A stretch of DNA of 64,000 nucleotides from Acetobacter cerevisiae (GTDB lineage: Bacteria; Pseudomonadota; Alphaproteobacteria; Acetobacterales; Acetobacteraceae), in contig NZ_LHZA01000154.1 of the NCBI RefSeq assembly GCF_001580535.1, positions 1-64,000 of the forward strand, written 5' to 3'. The notes under the pieces are model-generated. The model saw nothing but the letters and a program-made list of their open reading frames with translations, was not told the origin of the DNA and did not search any database. Positions 17,746 to 25,716 of this stretch are shown here, piece after piece. How positions within the stretch are numbered: position 1 is the stretch's first letter; each line of letters opens with the position of its first letter. A program made the translations under genes and the position numbers.

Positions 17746-18291
17746 GTGCGCTTGCGAGGAATTGCCGTTTTGGCGCTAACTGGTGGTATGCTTGCCGGCT
17801 GTGCGACTACAGGTGGGCCAGTTAACTCCGGGTCTCCCAACCCGTTTGGGTATATGAAGAAATCTGCGGTCTGCCAGACCACGCCGCTGAAAAAGGCCGC
17901 TGATGGCAGCCTGAGCACCACCATGACGGTGCGTTCGGACGATGGCCTGTGTGACCTCAAGGTCTCTCAGGACAACGGGAAGGCCTATGCCTCCTTCGGT
18001 GTTTCTCCTGCTCCGGAACACGGTAAGGCGTTCCTGTATAGCCTGGATAACGATACCCATGTGACCTACACGCCGACCATGGCTTATGCCGGTCAGGATA
18101 CGTTCACGGCTATTCTGGTGCCGGGTCCGGGTGAAAAACGCACCCGCCTGACGGTGACGGCTCAGGTTGACGCCACAGGCGTTGTTCTGCCCAGGCCTGC
18201 CGCTCCGGTAGAAACCAAAGCTGCGGAAACGAAAACGACCGCTAAAAATGCCACCATGACCCGCCGTCGGGTGGTAAGCCACAAGAAATAA
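17746..18291 (+). CDS. Small lipoprotein with an Ig-like segment
   Basis: Predicted lipoprotein of 181 residues. GTG 17746 has GGAG (in AAGCGGAGC) upstream; an in-frame GTG at 17728 adds six residues and cannot be excluded. The signal peptide RGIAVLALTGGMLAGC ends in an LAGC lipobox (Cys19). Residues about 105-145 contain HVTYTPTMAYAGQDTFTAIL, the typical strand pattern of cadherin/Ig-like (Big) domains. The tail is Lys/Arg-rich (TRRRVVSHKK), perhaps for binding wall or nucleic acid. Function unknown; followed by a strong terminator, so likely monocistronic. Confidence 0.7.
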   Translation: MRLRGIAVLALTGGMLAGCATTGGPVNSGSPNPFGYMKKSAVCQTTPLKKAADGSLSTTMTVRSDDGLCDLKVSQDNGKAYASFGVSPAPEHGKAFLYSLDNDTHVTYTPTMAYAGQDTFTAILVPGPGEKRTRLTVTAQVDATGVVLPRPAAPVETKAAETKTTAKNATMTRRRVVSHKK

Positions 18292-18305
18292 GTCTCTGAT
18301 GTGTG

Positions 18306-18340
18306 CAGCGCCCCCGGCTTATGGGGGCGCTGCTGTTTTT
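18306..18340 (+). terminator. Strong intrinsic terminator after the Ig-like lipoprotein
   Basis: Ten-base stem CAGCGCCCCC (18306-18315) / GGGGGCGCTG (18323-18332), loop GGCTTAT, tail CTGTTTTT. It lies 15 nt past the stop codon. Confidence 0.85.
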
Positions 18341-18354
18341 GAGACGCTTTTCAT

Positions 18355-18398
18355 AAAAAACGCGCTGTCCCCGGTATTTTCGGGGCAGCGCGTTTTTT
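18355..18398. terminator. Bidirectional terminator between the lipoprotein and the Rrf2 gene
   Basis: AAAAAA-CGCGCTG-T-CCCCG (18355-18373), loop GTATTTT, CGGGG-CAGCGCG-TTTTTT (18381-18398). The A-run and T-run flank the stem, so it works in both directions; it mainly ends the minus-strand Rrf2 gene. Confidence 0.82.
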
Positions 18399-18427
18399 GT
18401 TTGGGGCAGGTTGTATGCCCCCAGAAA

Positions 18428-18877
18428 TCAGATGGAGAAGGTAATCGGTTCGCTCAGCGGGCGCTTGAGACCACAGCTCTCGGTCTTTTTAACCAGATCA
18501 TCCAGCGTGGTTTTCTTCATCTGGGCGGTCAGGTCTTTGTCGAACTGCTTCCAGCACGGTTCGATCACCTTGCTGAACAGCGGACCTTGCGGGCCATCAT
18601 CCCCGTTATTGTCATCCTGCGTGACCGCATTGATGATATCGACCAGAGAAATATCCCGCCGGGGGCGACCCAGACGGTAGCCACCGCGCGGCCCGCGAAT
18701 GCTTTCCAGCAACCCGGTGCGTGAAAGGGCCTGCAACAGTGGCTCAATTCCACGCCGTGCCAGAGCGGAGCGTTCGGCAATATCAGCAGCACTGACCGTG
18801 CCGGAGCGGCCTGCATGAAAGGCGACATCCAGCATGATGAGCACGGCTGTCATGGCTCTGTCCCGACGCAGGATCAT
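18428..18877 (-). CDS. Rrf2 family transcriptional regulator, divergent from cysK
   Basis: 149-residue winged-helix regulator. ATG 18877 (MILRRDRAMTAVLIML) has AAAGGAA upstream and is preferred to a longer frame from 18910. The DNA-binding part includes VSAADIAERSALARRGIEPLLQ and the wing GLLESIRGPRGGYRLGRP, both diagnostic of Rrf2. Only two cysteines occur (Cys108, Cys135), 27 residues apart, so the IscR-type three-Cys Fe-S site is absent. Its divergence from cysteine synthase recalls CymR, the Rrf2 repressor that senses cysteine status; control of cysK is inference. Confidence 0.85.
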   Translation of the reverse strand: MILRRDRAMTAVLIMLDVAFHAGRSGTVSAADIAERSALARRGIEPLLQALSRTGLLESIRGPRGGYRLGRPRRDISLVDIINAVTQDDNNGDDGPQGPLFSKVIEPCWKQFDKDLTAQMKKTTLDDLVKKTESCGLKRPLSEPITFSI

Positions 18878-18972
18878 GGGTCTGGTTCCTTTCACCTCAG
18901 AAAAAGGCAAATCTGCCGTTAAACATGAATGACATCGAGATATAGCAGGCGTTCTCCTGTTTATCTACGCTG

Positions 18973-18986
18973 ATAATTCGTATTAT
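18973..18986. promoter_or_regulatory. Candidate operator or promoter in the Rrf2-cysK gap
   Basis: ATAAT (18973-18977), TCGT, ATTAT (18982-18986) is a symmetric AT-rich element in the 149 bp divergent gap. The overlapping TATAAT on the minus strand could be the -10 of the Rrf2 gene, so protein bound here could govern it and, more weakly, cysK. Seen: the symmetry; inferred: the role. Confidence 0.35.
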
Positions 18987-19026
18987 AAAAGAGCCACGTG
19001 AGAAAACACACAGAAAAGGCAGGTTC

Positions 19027-20013
19027 ATGACAAGTTCGGATAAATCCGGGGGTGGTTACGGCTTTGCTGCACCACGCGGCAAGGTGTACGACTCGGTCCT
19101 TGGCGTCGTTGGTGGAACGCCTCTGGTGGCCCTCCCGCACCTCTCGCGGGACGAAGAGCTGAAATGCCGCCTTTTACTCAAGCTGGAATTTTTTAATCCG
19201 CTGGGTTCCGTCAAGGATCGCATTGGCGCTGCCATGGTGCTGGAAGCTGAGCGGGAAGGGCGCATTACGCCCGGTCGCACGGTGCTGGTGGAGCCGACAT
19301 CCGGCAATACAGGCATCTCTCTGGCGTTTGTAGCGGCGGCGCGTGGCTATCGGCTGATTGTCACTATGCCGGAAGGAGCATCCATTGAACGGCGGCGCAT
19401 GCTGCGGCTGATGGATGCGCAGGTGGAACTGACCCCGGCTCGTCTGGGGATGGCCGGGGCTATTGCTCGTGCGGGTGAAATCCTGCGGGAAACGCCGGAT
19501 GCCTGGATGCCGGACCAGTTTGATAACCCCGCCAACCCGGCCGTGCATGCGGCTACGACGGCAGAAGAAATCTGGATTGATACAGATGGCCAGATTGATG
19601 CTGTAGTTGCCGGTGTCGGCACAGGTGGCACGGCCACGGGCATTGCCGAAGCCCTGAAGCCCCGCCGTAAAGGCTTGCAGGTGTTTGGTGTGGAACCGAC
19701 CGAGAGCGCCATTCTGAATGGGGATGAACCTGGCCCACACGGTATTCAGGGCATTGGTCCCGGTTTTTGCCCGGCCACGCTGAATACGAAGCTGCTGGAT
19801 GGGGTGATCCCCGTCTCTGAGCGCGAAGCCATTGCCGCGGCACGCCGCTGCGCGCGGCTGGATGGTATTCCGGTGGGGATTTCTTCCGGGGCGGCCCTGC
19901 ATGCCGCGCTTCAGGTGGCCAAAAAGCCGGAGTCTGAAGGCAAGACGATTGTTGCCATCGCGCCGTCCTTTGCAGAACGGTATCTGTCGACCTCTCTGTT
20001 CTCCGGGCTCTAA
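19027..20013 (+). CDS. cysK: Cysteine synthase A (O-acetylserine sulfhydrylase)
   Basis: PLP enzyme making cysteine from O-acetylserine and sulfide. The PLP lysine is in FFNPLGSVKDRIG (about residue 62), the substrate loop is TSGNTGIS, and the phosphate-binding loop is VGTGGTATGIAE. The C-terminal SSGAALHAALQVAKKPE segment is typical. 328 residues, normal for CysK, without the tail of cystathionine beta-synthase. Start ATG 19027 with AGGCAGG upstream. Isolated by a strong terminator, so probably monocistronic and controlled by the divergent Rrf2 regulator. Confidence 0.94.
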   Translation: MTSSDKSGGGYGFAAPRGKVYDSVLGVVGGTPLVALPHLSRDEELKCRLLLKLEFFNPLGSVKDRIGAAMVLEAEREGRITPGRTVLVEPTSGNTGISLAFVAAARGYRLIVTMPEGASIERRRMLRLMDAQVELTPARLGMAGAIARAGEILRETPDAWMPDQFDNPANPAVHAATTAEEIWIDTDGQIDAVVAGVGTGGTATGIAEALKPRRKGLQVFGVEPTESAILNGDEPGPHGIQGIGPGFCPATLNTKLLDGVIPVSEREAIAAARRCARLDGIPVGISSGAALHAALQVAKKPESEGKTIVAIAPSFAERYLSTSLFSGL

Positions 20014-20070
20014 AGGTCCGGTAAGCGCTGCGGCGTAGGGCTGGCCTGCTCTCGGGCGGGTCAGCATCAG

Positions 20071-20120
20071 CCAATAAAAAACGCTGCTCCAGCTTGATGC
20101 CGGGCAGCGTTTTTTATTGG
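20071..20120. terminator. Bidirectional terminator, perfect 17 bp stem
   Basis: CCAATAAAAAACGCTGC (20071-20087) pairs exactly with GCAGCGTTTTTTATTGG (20104-20120) across a 16 nt loop. The A and T runs within the stem serve both the plus-strand cysK and the minus-strand ompA-family gene. Confidence 0.88.
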
Positions 20121-20182
20121 AGAGCGAGGAAGCCTATCAGGGTGCTTTTCAGCTTGCCTGACAGGATTTCCGTCCGCGTTGC

Positions 20183-21334
20183 TTAGCGGAAGAGAATTTC
20201 TACGCGACGGTTCTGAGCTTCCTTGGTGTTGGGGCCGGTTTTGACCAGCGGATTTTCTTCACCATAGCCATGAATATCGATGGTGGCCCCCGGTACGCCA
20301 TCACGCACCAGTTCGGCCTTCACCATTTCCGCACGGCGGATGGACAGCTTCACGTTGTAAGCTTCGCCACGTTTCTGGCCGGGGAAGGCGGAAGAGTTAT
20401 CCGTATAACCGGAGACCAGAATGCGGGTGAGGCTGGTATGGGTAGTGGCCTGTGCGGCTACAGCCACAATGGAGCGGGCGCGGTCCGACAGGTCAGACTT
20501 GTCCCAGTCAAAAAACACCAGATAGCTGCGGGCTGGCTGTGGAGCCGGAGCCGCTGCGGGTTCCGCGATCTTCGGCGGCGGCGGCGGAGCCGGATTGAAC
20601 TCATACCGCAGGCCCAGCATCAGGGAGTGGTTGAAATCCGTCTTGGTGTCACGGTTGCCCGTGGCAAAGCTGTAGGACTTGGACTGGTTGGCCCCGCCGA
20701 TGGTGCCCCATGCAGAAGAGCCGTGAGACTGCGGCCCAAGCATCGTCCAGAAGCGATATTCCGCTGTGAAGGACAGCCCTACGACCCACGGCGTGGGGAA
20801 GGCGACACCGAAAATACCCTGATAGGCAAAATTACCGAACGTGCCGCCCACATGCTGGGAAAGCTGGTTCCCCGGTGCCGTGATGGAGGTGTTCATGGCC
20901 GTCCAGCCATAGCCGACACCCGCACCAAAATACGGGAAGATGAACGGGTTGCCGACATCCATGTCAAACAGCGCGTTGGCCATCACGCCATAAGTCTGGC
21001 GGCGGCCATCAGCACGGCTGGTGAGGGAGTTGGTCACAAACCGCTGATACGTCTGGTTGCGGTAGTCGCCTTCTACTTCCACACGGAAGCCGTTGCCCAG
21101 ACCATAGCCGATAGAGCCGATTCCGGTTGCACCGGTGCGCCAGCGGTCACGCCCGTCCGGGAACATGTTGGAGGTGCGGACGCGCTGGTCCTGATTAAAG
21201 GTCGCGCCGCCTTCGCCCGCAATATACAGGCCCTGAACAGGCTGAGCCATGGCAGGCGCGGCACACAGCAGGAAACCTGCCACCAACGGTGCAGAAAGCA
21301 GTGATTGCGCGAGGAGGCCTTGGCGCAGCGTCAT
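20183..21334 (-). CDS. OmpA-family outer membrane protein
   Basis: 383 residues starting at ATG 21334 (MTLRQGLLAQSLL) with GGGAGAAG upstream; an upstream in-frame start at 21442 is rejected. The signal peptide ends in CAAPAMA-Q. Residues about 25-240 form an 8-strand beta-barrel (GLYIAGEGGATFNQD, GIGSIGYGLGNGFRVEVEG), a Pro-rich linker follows (PAPPPPPKIAEP), then the OmpA peptidoglycan-binding domain with LVFFDWDKSDLSDRA, VSGYTDNS, LSIRRAEMVKAELV and IDIHGYGEENP. It anchors the outer membrane to the wall and may be a slow porin. A CRP-like palindrome lies about 170 bp upstream. Confidence 0.9.
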   Translation of the reverse strand: MTLRQGLLAQSLLSAPLVAGFLLCAAPAMAQPVQGLYIAGEGGATFNQDQRVRTSNMFPDGRDRWRTGATGIGSIGYGLGNGFRVEVEGDYRNQTYQRFVTNSLTSRADGRRQTYGVMANALFDMDVGNPFIFPYFGAGVGYGWTAMNTSITAPGNQLSQHVGGTFGNFAYQGIFGVAFPTPWVVGLSFTAEYRFWTMLGPQSHGSSAWGTIGGANQSKSYSFATGNRDTKTDFNHSLMLGLRYEFNPAPPPPPKIAEPAAAPAPQPARSYLVFFDWDKSDLSDRARSIVAVAAQATTHTSLTRILVSGYTDNSSAFPGQKRGEAYNVKLSIRRAEMVKAELVRDGVPGATIDIHGYGEENPLVKTGPNTKEAQNRRVEILFR

Positions 21335-21461
21335 GTTCTTCTCCCTGCTGTGGCACTGTTTCCGCAGTGGCCGGGCATTGTGGTCTTGGTGCACGTGGCA
21401 CATATGCCTGCCTTCTTTGCTGTAAACTGGCCTTGTGTGCAACAGCTTGTGGAAACTGTTT

Positions 21462-21486
21462 TCAAAAACACCCCTGTTTTGAGGGG
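21462..21486 (-). terminator. Intrinsic terminator after the DUF1491 gene
   Basis: On the minus strand CCCCT (21486-21482), loop CAAAAC, AGGGG (21475-21471), then TGTTTTTG. Short stem with a clear T-run; it lies about 50 nt past the DUF1491 stop. Confidence 0.6.
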
Positions 21487-21502
21487 AATCAGCGTGTCAG
21501 GC

Positions 21503-21520
21503 GTGTGACATAAGTCACAC
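21503..21520. promoter_or_regulatory. Perfect CRP/FNR-family-like palindrome upstream of the ompA-family gene
   Basis: GTGTGAC ATAA GTCACAC is fully symmetric over 18 bp and contains TGTGA-N6-TCACA, the core of CRP operators. It lies about 170 bp upstream of the OmpA-type start and 15 bp after the DUF1491 stop. On the minus strand no T-run follows, so it is not a terminator. Which CRP/FNR-type protein binds is unknown. Confidence 0.5.
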
Positions 21521-21534
21521 ACCGTTAAGTATTG

Positions 21535-21873
21535 TCAGACCAGCGTTGCTTCAAACGGAGGTCTGAAGTCCGGCGCTTCCACTTCCAGAACCCATAAATC
21601 CGGATCGTAGCGAAGTTGCCGGTCAATATAGGCCTGTGTGTCTTCGGGTGAGAGCGGGTTTTCTCCTGAGCCTTTAAGCCATGCGGCCTCACCTTCGGCT
21701 GTGCGGGTCTGGCTGAGGACCATGGCCGTGCCATTCCGCCCCAGCAGAACAACCAGAATCCCCCCGGCATCGGCATCCCCCCGCCGGAGCATCATGGCAG
21801 ATCGCCCATCCTGTCCGCACTGGCGGAGCAGGGCACGGGCCACAATGTCGGAGCGCAGACGTGGTGTGGTCAT
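21535..21873 (-). CDS. DUF1491 family protein
   Basis: 112-residue cytosolic protein of the alphaproteobacterial DUF1491 family, function unknown. Family features: RLRSDIVARALLRQ at the N-terminus, a central beta-rich GGILVVLLGRNGTAMVLSQ and the conserved DTQAYIDRQLRYDPDLWVLEVE. The ATG at 21873 overlaps the stop of the S41 protease gene (TAATG), so the two are translationally coupled. Confidence 0.8.
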   Translation of the reverse strand: MTTPRLRSDIVARALLRQCGQDGRSAMMLRRGDADAGGILVVLLGRNGTAMVLSQTRTAEGEAAWLKGSGENPLSPEDTQAYIDRQLRYDPDLWVLEVEAPDFRPPFEATLV

Positions 21874-23636
21874 TAGTGCGTGACCGAAGCGGCTGAGGCA
21901 GAGGCTGAAGCAGAGACAGACGCAGAATCTTCCGGCATGGCGGCAATGGCGGTCTTATACCATTTGGGATTTTGCAGCACGGCGCGGGCGACTTCCAGAT
22001 CCCGGTCGCTCCCCAGTGCGGCCGGGCAGGCTTTGCGGATGGCCAGAATACGCGAGACCGGCAGCGGGAAGCGGGCAAGACGGGAGGCCTCGACTGCTGG
22101 CTGATTCTCCAGCATGCCCGCAGCAAGTTCATGCATCTGGCGCGTCATTTCCGTCTCCCCAAGGCTGGCGCAGAGCTGGGGCATGACGCCGAGGCCCTGC
22201 AGCGGCCAGTGGAGGGGCGCAATCACGCGGCTCCATGTCACAAACAGTTCGCCTTCATCCGGCAGCTGCGCGACGGTTTGCACCAGTCCCTTACCGAGGG
22301 TGGAACTGCCGATCACCACCGCGCGGCGATGATCCGCGAGGGCAGCCGCCAGAATTTCCGCAGCACTGGCTGTGCGCCCATCCACCAGAATGGCAATGGG
22401 CAGGCCGTTGGTCATATCGCCACCCTGCACGGCCCAGATATGGTTGGCCTGCTGGTCTCGCCCATCGGTTACGGCGGCAACACCCCGGTCCAGCAGCAGG
22501 GCCGCAGCCGTCACGGCCTGTTGCAGCACGCCGCCGCGGTTGCCGCGCAGGTCAATAATCAGCCCTTTAAGGGTCGGGTCCTGTGTCGCCTGATCGAGAT
22601 ACTGGCTCATCTCTTCCGCCGTATCGGAGGAGAAAGAGGTCACGCGCAACACCACCAGCGGGCCGCTGGCAAAAGCGAACACGGTTTCCGGCGGCACCTT
22701 GGCGCGGTGCAGCACTACGGTATGGCCTCGCCGCTGCCCGGGAGAAAGCAGGCGCAGCGTGACGCGGGAGTCTTCTTCCCCCCGCAACCAACTGGTGACG
22801 GTTTCAACCGATTGCCCGGCTGTCAGCCTGTTGTTCACAGCCAGCAGCTTGTCACCCGGATCAACCGTGGCGGTCCAGGCAGGGCCGTTGGCGTTGACGG
22901 CGGAGATCACGATATCCCGCCCCTTGCGCGTCAGGCTGAGCCCGGCATCTGCCTCACCCCCCACACGGGCCTGACGGTCCGTGGTGGCGGAGGAGGGGCC
23001 GATATAGCGAGAGTACGGGTCCAGATGGTTAAATAGCTCATCAAAAAACGCCTGAACCAGATCTTCCCGGCTGGCATCCGCGACAGACTCGGAATGGGCG
23101 CGCGCTGCTGAGATAAAGTCCACGGCCAGTCTGGCCCAGTCTTCCGTATTGCCTGCGGCGGGGGCGGCCTGGGAGAGCAGACTGGTCTGCCCGGCCAGCA
23201 GGCGAATATCAGCACCACGTGTGTCAAGCGTGAGCATGGGGTCCAGCGCCGTCAGGCAGCCCAGACCCCATAAGGTAAAGTCCCGGCTGGTGTGAGCCTC
23301 CAGCGTGCGGGGAGCCAGAAATTGCAGCGCCGTCGCAATGACGGAGTGGACCAGCCCCATATCGACGCTCGGTTTGTCCGGTTCCACAGCTTCCGGCGCG
23401 TCTGACGTGGTGGCCGCCGGGGGCGCATCGACCTGGGCGGCAGCTTCTGCTTTGGCCGGGGCGGGCTGTGTGGCGTCGGGCTGGGATGAGGGGAGGCTGT
23501 CCGGGCCGGGCGTGGGGGAGTTGCTCTGCGCACGCACGGGCACCGGCTGGGAGACCAGCAAGGTTGCGATGAGAATGCAGGGCAATGCACGCCGCAACGG
23601 CAGGGGGAAGAGGCGGCGGGCCGTACTAGCTGGCAT
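21873..23636 (-). CDS. S41 family carboxyl-terminal processing protease
   Basis: 587-residue exported serine protease of the CtpA/Prc type. A signal peptide (IATLLVSQPVPVRAQ) leads into a Pro/Ala-rich segment. A PDZ domain is seen at about 225-310 (DAGLSLTRKGRDIVIS, WTATVDPGDKLLAVNN). The catalytic domain follows with LIIDLRGNRGGVLQQAV, the nucleophile Ser in VDGRTASAAEILAAAL and the general-base Lys in SSTLGKGLVQTV. Such proteases trim periplasmic proteins and wall enzymes. Starts inside the rnr 3' end (11 bp overlap). Confidence 0.88.
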   Translation of the reverse strand: MPASTARRLFPLPLRRALPCILIATLLVSQPVPVRAQSNSPTPGPDSLPSSQPDATQPAPAKAEAAAQVDAPPAATTSDAPEAVEPDKPSVDMGLVHSVIATALQFLAPRTLEAHTSRDFTLWGLGCLTALDPMLTLDTRGADIRLLAGQTSLLSQAAPAAGNTEDWARLAVDFISAARAHSESVADASREDLVQAFFDELFNHLDPYSRYIGPSSATTDRQARVGGEADAGLSLTRKGRDIVISAVNANGPAWTATVDPGDKLLAVNNRLTAGQSVETVTSWLRGEEDSRVTLRLLSPGQRRGHTVVLHRAKVPPETVFAFASGPLVVLRVTSFSSDTAEEMSQYLDQATQDPTLKGLIIDLRGNRGGVLQQAVTAAALLLDRGVAAVTDGRDQQANHIWAVQGGDMTNGLPIAILVDGRTASAAEILAAALADHRRAVVIGSSTLGKGLVQTVAQLPDEGELFVTWSRVIAPLHWPLQGLGVMPQLCASLGETEMTRQMHELAAGMLENQPAVEASRLARFPLPVSRILAIRKACPAALGSDRDLEVARAVLQNPKWYKTAIAAMPEDSASVSASASASAASVTH

Positions 23637-25713
23637 GGCGTAGGGGGGCCGTTACCAGAGTCAGTGTGCCCTGGGCTGGATGGGTTGCTGTCAGGACGAC
23701 AGGCAGCAGGCCGCTGTTCAGGAAACGGGTTCCTGAACTGAGGTCTGAGCGCATAGGTAGCGAGTCGTCATGCATCCCTGAGTCATCCGGCAAGGCGAGA
23801 AACGAAAGGAAAGACGGAGTTCCTGTTTTCGTCAATGTCACGGCAAGGCCTGAGCGTGTTGCGGCCGTGACATGAGCTTGGAGAGTGTGCCCGATAAAGG
23901 GGGTCAGAAAAATGGCAGCAAGTCTGTCCTGACAGGTCTGAACGGCAGAGGCGGCCCGGCGTTCCGTCAGTTGCAGATGTTCTGCCAGGGCAGGCAGGTC
24001 TGATCTGTCCGGCTGGAGGGACGCTGCAATGCGTGCGTCCCGCTCAAGGGTGGCCAGCAGGGCGCGATGCGTCACAAGGTCTGCATAGCGGCGGATGGGG
24101 CTGGTGAAATGCGCGTAATGCTCCAGCGCCAACCCATAATGACGCCCGGGTGAGGCCGCATAACGCGCCTGCATGCGGGGGGGCAGACGCGGGCCGCCTG
24201 TGCGTTCGCTGGAGGATGTCGGTGGGGACGGATGCACGCGGAACAGTCCCGCCGCGTTGTGTCGCATCAGCTCGTCCGCTGCAAAACGGTTGGCGGCAAT
24301 CATGAAGGCCGCCACCAGATCATGCGCGGGCTGGCGTTCCCTCAGGCTGAACTCTGCGGGCTGTCCGGCTTCATCCAGCGTGACGCGATACTCTTCTTCC
24401 GGCTGGCTCAGAACGCCACGGGCTTTGGCATCGGCCTGCAACGCCAGAGCCGCAGCCTGTAAGGTCAGGATCAGATCGGGCGGGGTGGCGTTGTCCAGTT
24501 CCTGCTGCACATCCTGATACGTGAGACGCGCCGCGCTGCGCATAATCCCACGGCCCAGTTTGCCGGAACGGATCTGCCCGGTGGGCGTGATCTCAAGCTC
24601 GGTAAACAGGCATAGCCGGTCTTCCCCCGGTTTGAGGGAGCAGACCCCGGCGGAAAGGGCCGGCGGGAGCATGGGCACCACACGGCCCGGCAGATAGACC
24701 GAGTTGCCCCGCTTTCTGGCCTCGGCATCGAGCGCAGAGCCCGGCGCGACATAATGCGCAACATCAGCAATGGCGATAATCAGCCGGAACCCATCCGCCG
24801 TCCGTTCCGCCCAGATCGCATCGTCAAAATCCTCTGCCGTAGCGTCATCAATGGTGACGAGCGGGAGGGAACGCAGGTCCGTGCGTCTTTCGGCGGACGC
24901 TGCGGAGGGAGCCGCAGGGGATTCTGGTCGTAAAGGCGGCTGAGCAACCCGGCACGCTTCTTCTTCCACCTCTGCGGGAAATTTCGTCGGGATGGTGTGC
25001 GTGAGAAGACTCAGGGTGGCGGGCATGCCCGGTGCGGTGGCTGGCCCCAGAATGGCGTGAATACGGGCTTGCGGGGGCTGTCCATCCTGCGTGGGGAGGA
25101 GGTCCGCCAGCACAACATCGCCGGGTGTTGTGCGAGGGGAGGCGGTATCCGGCACGACATCCAGAGATCGGGTGAGCCTGCGGTCACAGGGGATTAACTG
25201 GTCCGGCTTTCCTTCAGACGGTGGGTGCGCCTCACGGGCTGGACGCGCAGGCTGAAAGACGGCGGCAATCTGGCGAGAGGCTGTGGAGAGCAGGCGGATC
25301 GGGCGGCCTTCACGCCGGGTGCGGCCTGTTGCAGGGCGCAGGCGGAGGATCAGCTCATCACCGGGGATGAGCAGGTTTCCGTCCAGATGCGGTGTGACGA
25401 GGGCAACCGTGCTGCCGCGTGGGTCATCCGGCAGATGGGCCAGCGGAAGGCCATCGCGCCCCATGCGGGTGATGATGGCGCGGGCCGTTTCCGGCAGGCC
25501 GGTCACGCCCTTCAGTCTGCCGGGGGGCAGCAGGGCGAGGTCTCCCGCAACCGCCATGGCGTGCAGATGCGTCCGCAGGGCGGCTTTCAGATGCGTGGGC
25601 AGGCCAAAGGCCCGCAGGATATCCGGTGGAGAGACGGGGATGCGGTCTGCTTCCAGAAAAGTCCGGAGGGCCGCAGGGTCAGGCAGAGCTGCGGCCCCCG
25701 ATCTTTTCTGCAC
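23626..25713 (-). CDS. rnr: Ribonuclease R (RNase II/R family exoribonuclease)
   Basis: Processive 3'-5' exoribonuclease that degrades structured RNA. The 695-residue protein has an N-terminal winged-helix-like part, cold-shock domains (RGSTVALVTPHLDGNLLIPGD region), and the RNB catalytic domain with TIDDATAEDFDDAIWAE (metal-binding Asp residues), GNSVYLPGRVVPMLPPALS and HFTSPIRRYADLVTHR. The C-terminal S1 domain is followed by no long Lys-rich tail, so it is shorter than gammaproteobacterial RNase R. It follows topA by 3 bp, the usual alphaproteobacterial order. Confidence 0.92.
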   Translation of the reverse strand: MQKRSGAAALPDPAALRTFLEADRIPVSPPDILRAFGLPTHLKAALRTHLHAMAVAGDLALLPPGRLKGVTGLPETARAIITRMGRDGLPLAHLPDDPRGSTVALVTPHLDGNLLIPGDELILRLRPATGRTRREGRPIRLLSTASRQIAAVFQPARPAREAHPPSEGKPDQLIPCDRRLTRSLDVVPDTASPRTTPGDVVLADLLPTQDGQPPQARIHAILGPATAPGMPATLSLLTHTIPTKFPAEVEEEACRVAQPPLRPESPAAPSAASAERRTDLRSLPLVTIDDATAEDFDDAIWAERTADGFRLIIAIADVAHYVAPGSALDAEARKRGNSVYLPGRVVPMLPPALSAGVCSLKPGEDRLCLFTELEITPTGQIRSGKLGRGIMRSAARLTYQDVQQELDNATPPDLILTLQAAALALQADAKARGVLSQPEEEYRVTLDEAGQPAEFSLRERQPAHDLVAAFMIAANRFAADELMRHNAAGLFRVHPSPPTSSSERTGGPRLPPRMQARYAASPGRHYGLALEHYAHFTSPIRRYADLVTHRALLATLERDARIAASLQPDRSDLPALAEHLQLTERRAASAVQTCQDRLAAIFLTPFIGHTLQAHVTAATRSGLAVTLTKTGTPSFLSFLALPDDSGMHDDSLPMRSDLSSGTRFLNSGLLPVVLTATHPAQGTLTLVTAPLRHAS

Positions 25714-25716
25714 GGG

